A DNA stretch of 64,000 nt from Aegilops tauschii subsp. strangulata (taxonomy: Eukaryota; Streptophyta; Magnoliopsida; Poales; Poaceae), in the NCBI RefSeq assembly GCF_002575655.3, contig NC_053040.3, positions 466,040,780 to 466,104,779 on the forward strand, read 5' to 3'. The position numbers were made by a program, and so were the translations under genes. The first letter of the stretch is position 1; each line of letters begins with the position of its first letter. This document shows positions 34,610 to 44,609 of this stretch, piece after piece. A model generated the notes under the pieces. That model made no database searches, was not told where the DNA came from, and saw only the letters and a program-made list of their open reading frames with translations.

Positions 34610-35776
34610 TCATCTCGCAACGTGGTCAATAAACAGGATATTCGCTTTAGAGCCATGGAAAAGCATGAACATAATCTTCTGTCCTATTCTCCAAGATGGA
34701 CGGGCCTTCATTATTTGAGACCACCCATGAATAAGTATCTTTTCACCTCCAAGGGGAATTGAGTAGGTCGACATAAACATCATGTTGTGACCAAGCGCAA
34801 GTCTGACCCGACCATGGTCAGGCATCTGTATAGGAACAATAGAACTCGGCAGTTCCTGTTTCAAGAAGATCACAGCTGTAAAACTGTGTATAAGCAATAG
34901 TTTATGAACAACATATATATAACGGAAAACAGCTCGTACCATAAGTTTCTCGACACAGTTGGACCTGTTCAACGAGTGCAGCAGTGGCACACATATCCCA
35001 CGTGGCCTTCCACCATTGAAACACCCCACAAGGACCTCAAGACGATCAATAAAGTGTAGGAACTTGTGGATGTCGATCCAGTCAACTTCAGTGCCATTAG
35101 TAACAGCCGAGTTATTACAGTGTAACAAACGAGCAGACTGCTTAACTCTGAAAAAACCTACACGTGCCACCAATTATAAGAAAATATTAGTTAGAAGTAG
35201 CATCTTCACGAGAGATTCGTTGCTACTTCTAAAGTTAAATTGTGATTAGTTAGACAGAATAGGTGGATTAAGAAGTAATCGAGGCAACAAGCAAGAACCA
35301 GATACAAAATTGACATGGATGAACAATTGGAACGACGTCGGGGTGGAAGATCGCAGTGAAGATGAGACCAGGTTCTGCTATTTCCATCAACATTCGTGCG
35401 CCAACTTTCAGTCCGTAACACTTGAGAAAGTTTATCCAAGTTCGGCCATAAAAAAAGCAGCGATCTTCTTGGTTCATGAACCCAACTCGGAACTTATATC
35501 CATGGCTTGTCTTCACTGTGACCATTAAACTAGTGTATTCAGTTATGGCAAGGCCGAGCATCTTGAGTACATGTGTTCTGGCAGAGCAAATAATACACTG
35601 CAGGAAAAATAATATGAGAACACAACATGTTCAAAAAACCCCCACCCTCCCGGATAGAAAAGAGGATTCTAGGAACATACTGTGCGCGTTTCAAAATGCT
35701 GTGTTAGGATGAGAAGGAACAAGTGTGGCGTCTCGCCGAGGGCGCGGAAACCTGTAGGGTACTCGCACTTTGGGCA
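34610..35776 (-). CDS. Double B3-domain protein gene in the giant CACTA
   Basis: Four exons fit with matching phases and GT-AG borders: 35776-35681, 35597-35306, 35157-34940 and 34855-34610, giving about 283 aa with no stop. The acceptor before 35776 means more 5' sequence exists. A possible ATG at 35838 would need a 47-bp intron, so the start is unsettled. The N-terminus has a C-X2-C pair (CPKCEYPTGF). The first B3 domain runs FLLILTQHFETRT, YKFRVGF, FFYGRTWINFLK, LKVGARMLMEI. A linker KFLHFIDRLEVLV follows, then the second B3 domain: LPSSIVPIQMPDHGRVRLAL, ILIHGW, RIGQKIMFMLFHG, NILFIDH. REM-type B3 proteins bind DNA in the nucleus. The last two exons are duplicated at 29502-30047. A captured host gene is likely, and its target is unknown. 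Confidence 0.75.
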
Positions 35777-36709
35777 CTGCAAATGAAACACACTAGATTC
35801 AGTAGGAAGAAAAATGCATGAACGGCGGCGGCTGCCATCCTAGGATTACCTGCGACCAAGGGACTTGGATTTATCGGGGATGGATGAAGAATTCGTACCT
35901 GGTTCTCCCTGAGAAAACCCTATGCAATCGCCGAGAGGGGGTTTTCTCTGAACAAGCAGACGAGGGAGAAGGGGATTCAGGCCCTGTGAAATATTGCCGC
36001 TTCGTCCGTCCAGCTTACTGCTAAAGCTGGAAAGTGGGGGTTGTGATTTGACGGCTCATTGGGCATTACTACGGCGCTACGACCGGGGTGTGTCTACCGT
36101 GAAGTTGTGCACTCTAATTTGTGCATATGGCACGTGGACCCCGTTGCCGGTTGCCCCACATATCAGCGAAAGGAAGTAGAAAGACAGGAGTAACTAGTTA
36201 CACATAAATATATTTTTTGACAGAGAGATACTCCCTCTGTAAAGAAATATACAAATCTTTTATATCACAGGCTCACCTTGCCGAGAAATATACTCCCTCT
36301 GCAACGCACGGGCATTATGGGGGTTCAGCTTTTTTATGGGGGTTCAGCTGAGAATATAATACTCAGATAGGCTCACGGCTCTGGACTTTGGGCCGCAGGC
36401 CGACCCTGCATGTTTGGGGGCCCATGTGTTCTACCTCAGCACTTTTCATATTGCAAGTGATCGGTACGGCGCTGGTTTTAGATGCTGTCGCAAGGCGAAT
36501 ACACAAAATTGAATAAAGCACGGCAGCTGTTTGAATGAAATCGAACGACAGTTCCTAACCAGCAATCAGAGTTGCAATTCTATCAACGATATACCATGTG
36601 ATAAATAATACTGTCGTATTACGTATACACACAGGACACTTGTTTCACCATGCCAGATTATTACATCAAAATCTCTCGGAGGATAGATCAGTTCGGCAGT
36701 TGCGTGCTG

Positions 36710-37985
36710 CTACTGAAGAATTTCAAAGTTGATTTGGACCAGCTCTCCTTGCCGAGAAAGTTTGATTTTGACATCATCCCCTACCGCAAGACATGATTTA
36801 GATTTGAACCTTGACTATCCTTTAGCATCAATCATCATGCGACCATCCTTTGTACTTACGGTATATTGAGCAGGTTCATTCACACCAAGGCTGCACATGG
36901 TAAGAGAAACATGGCCGCGGTCGCCCAGATTGTTGAACGACTCCCTCGTTGCTCTAGGAATTCTCTGTTTGCAAACAAGAAGACATACCCAAACAGTTAG
37001 ATCAACACAGTGAATCATGTGAAACAACATGGAAAGAAAAAAGAACGAAGCACTTGGGCGGCCAATGCTTACCAAGAAGGTGGACATGTCGGTTTTTGTA
37101 AGGACTTTGGTATATGAAGTGCGAACTGCAGCCCAGTCTGTTGCCGGTGCAACTGCACAGGCCGGAGCAGATGCAAGTGCAAGTGTTGGTGCAGGTGCCG
37201 AAGCCGCTGTTGCTGCCGGAGATGGTGCTCCTTGTAGAGCTGGTGCCGGTGTCGGAGCAGGTGCCGGTGTCGATGCCCGATCCTTCGGTAGATCAGACAG
37301 AACCGCTGACGCGGTCGGTGCCCAATCCTCAGCTGGATCAGACTGAGCTGCTACCGCTGTCAGTGCTAGAGCAACTGCCGGTGCTCGATCTGTGCGAGAC
37401 AGCGGCGATCGTGTCTGGTCTGCTATGATCAGCTTTCTAACTTGACTAGGATCCGTGACCGTGATCCAGTTTTTTCTTCATTTCTTTTAAACGCGAGAAT
37501 GACTAATTGTGGCGTTTTTGTTAAACCAAACTGCAGTTCATCATAGGGATTCAGCTTGTACTCAAACAACAGACTGATCCGATTTTTTCCAGTAATATAA
37601 GTGATGGACAGTGCCTTCATTACTGACACGACATAAGAAGTGAAACTTGCAAAAATAGCCATCGTAGAGCAAACCAAACGGTTTATTCTGTGATGAATGT
37701 CACATGGCAAAACCTGCATCGTAAAATTGCAGGAAAAGAAAGAAAAGATGACATTAAATCAATAAGATTTAGACAGTAAATCAATAAGATTTACTTGATG
37801 TGACACGAGTGAATCCTTACCAGGAAATCACTATGTTGAAGTACTAAACAGAAGATTGATCGTCCAACTACGCGTGGCATGCAGGGGTCCCGCCTACTCC
37901 CACAAGCAGGACAGTCCAAAGGTCGTGACAAATCGTATGGACCGAACATCCATGGGACTGGAAATCCTGGTGGGTACGATAAACC
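36710..37985 (-). pseudogene. Second double B3-domain gene, with a stop and a frameshift
   Basis: Three exons are seen: 37985-37821 (55 codons), 37713-37073 and 36964-36710, all with GT-AG borders. The start lies upstream and was not found. The N-terminal part has CPACGSRRDPC and a divergent B3-like block (FCLVLQHSDFLVLP, ISLLFEYKL, YDELQFGL, LVILAFK). A long Ala/Pro linker follows, then a clear B3 domain: YTKVLTKTDMSTFL, RIPRATRESFNNLGDRGHV, DGRMMIDAKG, VGDDVKIKL, ELVQINFEIL. Two lesions are visible. One base is missing in an A run near 37470, since the exon phase works only with one more base. The conserved Trp codon of the GW motif is TAG at 36815-36817. Layout resembles the neighbouring gene, so the two are probably old paralogues. 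Confidence 0.78.
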
Positions 37986-38305
37986 CTGCAATGCATACAG
38001 ATATTGGAGTGTAACCATAATTGATAAACCGTCCTCACAAAAAATATGATCTGGATACTTCAAAATATACAGACTGAATTGAGTGGACAGACATTAACAT
38101 AGACATTAACATAGACCGTTCACACACCAAAAGCGGCAGTACTAATAAACAATATAGGGTTCACAAACACAAATCAAGTACTGAACAATAGTACTTACTA
38201 CAGACAAGCAAAGTTGCACTAACTAAACTCTGCAGACTATTTCATGTTTCAGTTTCATGTTCATTTTAAATATTGAACTGGGGACCATGGATGTCTTACA
38301 TTTTA

Positions 38306-38465
38306 CTCCCTTCGTTCCTAAATATTAGTCTTTTTAGAGGCTTCAAATGGACTGGCACATACGGATGTATATAGACATATTTTAGAGTCTAGATTCACTC
38401 ATTTTGCTCCGTATGTTGTCACTTGTTGAACTCTCTAAAAGACTAATATTTAGGAATAGAAGGAG
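38306..38465. mobile_element. Stowaway-type MITE (160 bp)
   Basis: Terminal inverted repeats CTCCCTTCGTTCCTAAATAT and its complement flank the element, with TA target duplications at 38304-38305 and 38466-38467. Confidence 0.9.
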
Positions 38466-38469
38466 TATT

Positions 38470-39010
38470 TTTGAATTCGTGTCATACATGCATGGTTTGG
38501 AAAAATAGATGCACTATACTTATTGGATTGTTGTTGTGTTCGTGCGTGTGTGTCTCTCTCTGTGTGTGTGTGGTCATATGCTTGACACATACAAAGTTTT
38601 CTCACCTCCATATTGTTCATCTTTTAAATTTGAATTTGCATTGGAAAACTTACTAGGGATACCATGAAATGTGAAATCCACGTAGAGATCACTATATCAC
38701 AAACTCACTCTAATTCAACAACTCGTCATAAATCAATTACCACGTTGAGATTAGTATTTGCAAGGAAAATACGGATATTGTAATACACATAGATTCGTTC
38801 GGCAATTTAAAAGGTTCCTTTCGTATTCTCGAATGGTAGGACCCAACGGCTTACCAGCCAGACCTTAGCTCGTGTTGATCCTAAAAAAAATCGGGCTCGT
38901 GTCCTTCGGTGGCGTGCGTGGTACGCACATTAGGCAACCCCAACCAGTCGAGCCTCAGCGTTTCAAGTCGAAATATCTGGCAGCCAGAATTCTAGCCCTA
39001 GGAAATTCCC
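38470..39010 (+). repeat. Left member of a diverged 0.5-0.9-kb duplication
   Basis: It shares, in order, GAATTCGTG, GTTTTCTCAC, GTGAAATCCACGT, CACTCTAATTCAA, TTGCAAGGAAAA and GAAATATCTGGC..AATTCTAGCCCT with 42850-43720. Insertions (a MITE and a tandem repeat) lengthen the other copy. Confidence 0.7.
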
Positions 39011-39929
39011 CTCATGTCCCCGATCCATAATGACTACCGATGAACAATGGAGGGATGCTTTAGTAACTAGACAATGTTACCTACCGTGCCGAGCACGGTT
39101 CAATTCCCTCGGTCGCCGCTCATCAAGGTCACCCGTCAACTGCATTGCCTAGTACTACTACTACTACACCAGGATGAGCACAGAATTGAGCCCGTTTGTT
39201 CGTGCCTAGTACTTGAGTTAATATATCAGGCAATGCACTGGTACGGAGGGATTATCCTTTTACTCTGCATATGTAACTTGTCTGAAGTCTAACTAAACAA
39301 AATGTTTGACCAAATCCTTTCTTAAGAAATGCAACAGGACAGATGTACGGCTTGAAAATTTATTGCATGATGCAGGTTATGATATTGTTTCGAATCCTGG
39401 ATCTTAAATTTCAGAAAATCCAAAAGTGAGCATAAATTCTTGAAACTAAGCATGGTCACGTGATATGGCACAAATATTACTTCGTAAGTTTTTTCTTCAA
39501 TTTGAGACAAGCTGCTTATGACAAGTTGCACAAATGAAGAGCCAAGGTATTTTGGAACAAAGACCTGTCACGTTAAGGCGATTGCTTTCACTATTGAAAC
39601 CGTGGGCGTTTACGTGCCGCCATGAGTCCCCGCTTCTCATCGGCAGGTGCCGTTCGAGCAAGCGTGTGAGTCGACGGGAGGCGTGCGAGCAGACCGCTGC
39701 GCCGGCTGTCAGGGAGGCGTGCGAGCAGACCGCTGTGCAGGCTCACCGGGAGGCGAGCCCTTTGACCAGGCTCCACCGCCCACCATCGTCCCAACTGCTC
39801 CCACTTTTAATGTCGCCGGTGCCGCAGTTTAAAATCAACCCCGCACTACCCGGTATCGCTACAATCCTCTCTCTTCCTCTCCGATTCTACTGTCGTCTAC
39901 CTCCAACTAGCCTGACCTAAACGTACGCC

Positions 39930-40727
39930 ATGCCGCATCACGATCGTCTGCCCTTAGTGTTCCAGTTTCTTGAGGAAGACACCCAGCCGGAGTCTCAAGA
40001 ACATAAGGCGCTTTGGAACGAGCTTGAACTGGCCTTGCGGGAAGACGCCGCGCCTGTCCCCGCTCCCGTTCCGGCTCCCGTCGCCCCGACTGCGCCAGCG
40101 CCCATCCCCGTGGCATTGATGGGCTGGGAGTCGCACATTGTCGCCGAGCTTGATCCCACGGGGTTCCACGAGGTCCCCGCCGACTTTCACGCGCCCGTGC
40201 ACCTGCCAGCGCATGCGCCTGCGCGTGCACTGACGCGCACGCCCGTGCCGGTGCCCGTGCACCTGCCAGCGCATGCGCCTGCGCGTGCACTGACGCGCAC
40301 GCCCGTGCCGGTGCCCGTGCACCTGCCAGCGCATGCGCCTGCGCGTGCACTGACGCGCACGCCCGTGCCGGTGCTCGTGCACCTGCCAGCGCATGCGCCC
40401 GTGCCAGTGCCCGTGCACACGAATGTCTCCGCCACGCCGTTGACAGCGCATGTCCCCGCGCGGGTGCCAGTGCCCCCCTCAGCGGCATGGATGGCCGCCG
40501 TCGACCGCTTCCTTGCACCAACGCCAGTCGCCTCCTCCCGCCAGTTGACTCGCTCCGAAGTCCAGAACATTTTGGCCTTCCTTGAAGCTAGGCCAACGTC
40601 CAGGAGTACTCCAACAACGGCGCAAGACGCCGCCGTCGCCGTCGGTCAGTGGCCTGACGACACACAGAGCATGGCAGAGGAGCCGCTTCCCACCGCTAGA
40701 TGCCCCCACCGCCGCCGCGTAATCTAA
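39930..40727 (+). CDS. Pro/Ala-rich ORF with 20-residue repeats, function unknown
   Basis: An uninterrupted 265-codon frame starts at ATG 39930. Residues 1-40 are charged and look like ordinary protein (LVFQFLEEDTQPESQEHKAL, WNELELALRED). A Pro/Ala/Val tract and GWESHIVAELDPTGFHEVPA follow. Next come three copies of a 20-residue unit (PAHAPARALTRTPVPVPVHL) encoded by the 60-bp DNA repeat, and a C-terminal part with LTRSEVQNILAFLEARP. I recognise no domain. Minus-strand frames also run through the repeat, but they lack the non-repetitive ends. It lies between two B3 genes on one strand and the coiled-coil and transposase genes on the other. It may be a captured gene or a CACTA accessory protein; neither is proven. 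Confidence 0.5.
   Translation: MPHHDRLPLVFQFLEEDTQPESQEHKALWNELELALREDAAPVPAPVPAPVAPTAPAPIPVALMGWESHIVAELDPTGFHEVPADFHAPVHLPAHAPARALTRTPVPVPVHLPAHAPARALTRTPVPVPVHLPAHAPARALTRTPVPVLVHLPAHAPVPVPVHTNVSATPLTAHVPARVPVPPSAAWMAAVDRFLAPTPVASSRQLTRSEVQNILAFLEARPTSRSTPTTAQDAAVAVGQWPDDTQSMAEEPLPTARCPHRRRVI
40191..40399. repeat. 60-bp tandem repeat, three full units
   Basis: 40201-40260 and 40261-40320 are identical. 40321-40380 differs at one base, and a partial fourth unit follows. The unit keeps the reading frame of the surrounding ORF. Confidence 0.97.
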
Positions 40728-42054
40728 ATTTGCCATGAAAAACGTTCGGATTGCCATGCTTAAAATCCGAATGTTTATCATTTCCGTTTATTTTATATCG
40801 ATCGTCGTATAATTTAAAGTCGGAGTCAGACTGAACGAAATGTATGGTTTGATCGATTGAATGTTCTGCTAGAGCCTTATCAAATTAAATATAAAACGTC
40901 ATCAAGCCACATGTATTCCTTGTCATCCAACGACCTAGACTGCTTCAATGTCGAGCGCTCAACATGTTTAGCGTGCAGTTAATTTCATGCCAAAAATAGT
41001 GCTAATCACATGACAACACACACATAATATCCTATTAGTTAATATCCGCATGCACTTAATATACTTCCAAATTAACGTGCATTGCACGTACACACTGACT
41101 AGTGCTGCTAGTACGTGAAACTGGTGCCGTGACTTGTGAACGCGTCCAGATATGGTCAACGGCAACATCGCCCGCGAGTTCTTCCTGTTTGCGCGTGCGT
41201 CTAAACGCAGAAGGGGAGGAGAGAGAGAGAGCACACATGGAACCCACCAGTAAGTGAAGATGAATAGTACTAAAAATAATATTACATGTTATCCATTAAT
41301 TAGGCTGTGGTAATATAAAAACATTATGTGAACAAAGGGGGTACAACAAACATTGCTATTCTACGTATGTTGCCTATTGACGTGCGGCTTGAAGGCCCGG
41401 TCGCATGTTCGATCCTCGTCCTTTATTTTTTAATTTGTATATGGGTCCAAATTTGTTTCATGACATGTGGGCCCCTCGGTGTGTAGTTTGTACCACTTTA
41501 ATTTGTGGGCCGAAATTTGTTCCATTCCAAGTGGACTATCAGTGTGTAGTTTTGTAGCTTATTTATAATAATTAAAGAGAACAACCTAGTTTTTTCAATA
41601 ATACCATGGGGCGACGTTGAAGGCAAGAAAGGACGTGCGAGAGAGCGATGACCGAGCCAGAGGGAAATCAACTAGGGGAGTTGCGTGGGTTGCAACGGTG
41701 TTTGGAGTAGTTGTGGGCCGAATGCTACGAAAATATAATCTAAACCGACCGGAATAAATGCCTACACAAATTAATCCAAGGTTGGAGTGCCCCTCGCAAT
41801 GTAAATAGCTCCGGCTTTGCGAGGGATGGAGAGGTAGTAGCTTCAACGCGTGGAAGATACGGTGTGAGAAAGCGAGGTCAATCAAGAGACATATAGATAG
41901 AGAGACAAAGTGAGTGTGGTCCGACATTCATTGAACAAATATATATGCTCTGGAGAGATATTGTCCGATTGAGCTTTTTGGCAAGGGTGAGGGCTGTAAG
42001 ATAGAGCTTGAGAGATGATCCAGTCACAGACGTGTAGATATATTTTGTGCGTGG
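40728..42054. other. AT-rich spacer inside the giant CACTA
   Basis: I see no gene or transposon end here. Short frames are unsupported. Confidence 0.4.
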
Positions 42055-42560
42055 GAGGAAGCAAGGTCAACCGATCACATAGGGTCGCCGTGCGATCGAA
42101 AGAGTGAGACGGGTTGGTGAGAGTGACCTAGATAGACGATGTGCGTGAGAGAGTATACAATGTGAATAGGTCGAATTGGGCTCAAACATGGTGATATATC
42201 ATTTTTGTCCGAGAAAGAGCGAGGTCAATCGAGACATGCGGAGAGAGAGAGAGAATCTGTGTGAGAGAGTATAGAGTGTGTCGATCGAGGCCCGAACAGG
42301 GAGATATATCATTTCTGTGTGAAAGAAAACGAGGTTAAACGAGACTCAGATAAAGAGAGCAAGATTGAGCGAGTGTGGCCCGCCGTGTGGAAGAAAGAGT
42401 GAGACAGTCTCGAGGGAGTGACCTAGATATACAACGTGCGTGTGTGCGCACAAGAGGTTGGGGGGGGGGGCTAGATAGGCAATGCATGTATTTAGCGCGA
42501 GAGGGTGAGAGGGAGAGGGGGGAGAGAGAGAGAGCTCGGCATGGGGTGCAATGGCGGGTG
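42055..42560. repeat. Purine-rich GAGAGA region with repeated segments
   Basis: Blocks containing AGATATATCATTT..TGTG, GAAAGA..CGAGGT and GAGAGAGAGAG recur about every 110-130 bp. The minus strand is polypyrimidine. Confidence 0.6.
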
Positions 42561-43044
42561 TGTGAGGTAAATACATTTGGTAATAGAGTGGAAAAAGGGG
42601 TTGTGTAGTTGAGAGACTTAGAGATCGAAACATGGAGAGAAAGAATGAACGTGTGTTGGAAACCGATAGCTTCCTAAGGTGGTTAGGAGAGGAAGATTGA
42701 CCGATACAGGAAGTATGTAGCGTTTGTGCGGGGGGGGGGGGGGGGCTAAAAACAACATTTGAATGCACAAAGTACGAGACTTAATATCGATGTTTCAATT
42801 CGGTGTACATTGTAAGATTTTAACCGAGGACCAGGCATACGGGTAATTATTTCGAATTCGTGCCATACCAAGTTTCGAAAAGTTGACATTGACTCAGTTT
42901 GTTGTGCTATTTTGTAGGTCATATGTTTGAATCCATCCAAAAGTTTTCTCACTACCATGGTGTTCATCATATACATATGAATTTGTATTAAAAAAGTAGC
43001 GTGGATACAGTGAAATGCGAAATCCACGTTAGAATTGGAGATCG

Positions 43045-43135
43045 CTACGTGACACACACTCTAATTCAAATAACTAACTACGTGACACACACTCTAATTG
43101 AAATAACTAATTATGTGACACACACTCTAATCCAC
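43045..43135. repeat. Three tandem units of about 32 bp
   Basis: GTGACACACACTCTAATT(C/G)AAATAACTAA is repeated twice, with a partial third unit. The duplicate at 38690-38720 has only a single related segment, so the expansion is local. Confidence 0.85.
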
Positions 43136-43196
43136 GTTAGCGTGGGTACCGTTTCGATTTTTTTTCAAATAACTCCTCATTAATTAATTTATAGTA

Positions 43197-43300
43197 CTCC
43201 CTCTGTTCACTTTTATAAGACCTTGAAGACATTTCAGACAATTTGCAAAATAGTTCAATTTAAGTTGTCTGAAACGACTTACAAAAGTGAACGGATGGAG
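43197..43300. mobile_element. Stowaway-type MITE (104 bp)
   Basis: The ends are CTCCCTCTGTTCACTTTTAT and its near complement, flanked by TA at 43195-43196 and 43301-43302. Confidence 0.93.
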
Positions 43301-43720
43301 TATCTCGTTTCGAATGACTAATTATTGCAAGGAAAACACGGGCATGGTAATACATACAGATTCGTTTGCAAATGAAAGAAGATTCGTTTGCATGCTCAAA
43401 TGTAGGCGCACCAGGCAGACCAGGGTCGTGTCGGGGTGGACGCTGCTTCAGTGCCTTAAAGGCAACTGCCTTTGGGTCATTGACATGTGGGCCAGCCACC
43501 TGTTGGGCCCACATGTCATGGACACAAAGGCAGGTGCCTTAAGGCACCAAAGCATAGTCCTGTCGAGGTGGTCGCGTGTGTCGGACGGATGCGTAGCACC
43601 CAGCCACCCACCCCCTCCCCCGAAAAAAAGGACGACGACAATATACGTTCCTTCCATGTTTCGGATTGAAATATCTGGCGGCCCCAATTCTAGCCCTGCA
43701 AAATCTTTCTTCTCCACCGT

Positions 43721-44466
43721 CCCCTTCCGTGCCCAGATTGCTCAAATCCCTAATTCGCCGCCAACCCTCGAATCGCCCCTCGTCTCGTCTCTTTCCCCAC
43801 CGTTCCCCACCTCTGTGCCGGACGACGACGACGAAGACGACGGTCGCGCTTCACCACCGCACCGGAGCTACCTCATCTAGGGCCTCGTCCACCACACCGG
43901 GTGGTCCACCGACAACGTCAGCCGCCGCAACCGACGTGCCTCACAGACACCAAGTTCCACCGCATCAGGTGCGCTTCACCGACGCCGTCTCCCAGCTCAC
44001 CGGGGCTACTTCACCGAGCACATCGTCGCACCTCCGCCCCCCGAGGCCGTTGGGGCTTCACCAACGGTCTCGTCCACCACATCGTAGCGCTCCGCTGCCA
44101 CTCAAGATCTCCATCCGTGCGCAGCCAGCCAACGCCAGCGCATCACCCTCAACGGCTCTGAAGTGACCCGCACTCTAGCTAGGCGAGCATGCCCAAACGC
44201 CGGCCCGAACTAGGTATCCACACATCACTCCCTTGTGCACTGTTCCGATGATGTTTGGATATCCTTTCACTGCTCTCTTAGCTTACACGCCTATGCAACT
44301 CTGACTTTAACTCTTATTTCTTCTGGAGATATCATCTGAAACAAGCAAATCCATTTTTTAGCGAAGCATGACGGCGCTACGGGATCTGGTACACATCCTG
44401 CACACCCGTATAGCCTTGTAAGTATCTGTCCTCCGGTACAAAATCAAGGTCGATTCCTCTTATTTG
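43721..44466 (+). other. Gene-leader-like sequence with no firm ORF
   Basis: The pyrimidine-rich, GC-rich stretch resembles a plant 5' leader and first exon region, and precedes the Cys-rich exon at 44467. Several long frames overlap and none has convincing content. Confidence 0.35.
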
Positions 44467-44609
44467 ATCAACCATTCGCCGTGTCAAAAATGTAGAGGGG
44501 GATGCAAGGAGCACAAGGCCTGCACATCCAAGCAAGTGGTAACATGGACTTGTACATGGAACATCCCAAGCGCAAGCAGAGCTGCAGTGAGCCTGTACAA
44601 CGAGCTAGG
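44467..44609 (+). pseudogene. Exon of a coiled-coil gene, first copy, Cys-rich
   Basis: The frame reads INHSPCQKCRGGCKEHKAC, SKQVVTWTCTWNIPSASRA, AVSLYNELG and ends at a GTAAGT donor. A related exon lies at 46294-46433 (INHSTYQC, SKQLMPWTPSYNLVSEKE, VVVCLYKEL, GTAAGT). The C-X2-C-X3-C-X5-C cluster occurs only in this copy. The pair suggests exon duplication or two gene copies in tandem. Function is unknown. Confidence 0.5.

Larger units (their letters stand above)
30067..35176 (+). repeat. Left-end duplication, copy 2 (5110 bp)
   Basis: It begins CACTACAAAAAAGACACATC and ends GTGCCACCAATTA before TAAGAAAATATTAG, the point where copy 1 breaks. It is 339 bp longer than copy 1, mainly through extra 75-bp units at 31740-32105. 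Confidence 0.93.
42850..43720 (+). repeat. Right member of a diverged 0.5-0.9-kb duplication
   Basis: This is the partner of 38470-39010. It includes the 33-bp triplet repeat and a MITE that the other copy lacks. The shared GAAATATCTGGC motif is followed in both cases by what looks like the 5' part of a gene. Confidence 0.7.

Noticed and set aside
35824..35838. ATGGCAGCCGCCGCC as the start exon of the double-B3 gene
   Set aside because: Joining it in frame to 35776 needs a 47-bp intron, shorter than is usual in plants, so the start is left open.
36225..36310. Complete Stowaway MITE
   Set aside because: Two TACTCCCTCTG-like ends point the same way and no complementary end with a TA duplication was found; at most a broken piece.
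39907..40521. Minus-strand frame through the 60-bp repeat
   Set aside because: The repeat length is a multiple of three, so antisense frames stay open as well. The plus frame has better non-repeat ends.
43666..44166. Plus-strand Ser/Pro/Thr-rich frame
   Set aside because: Several frames overlap in GC-rich leader-like sequence and none has a motif.
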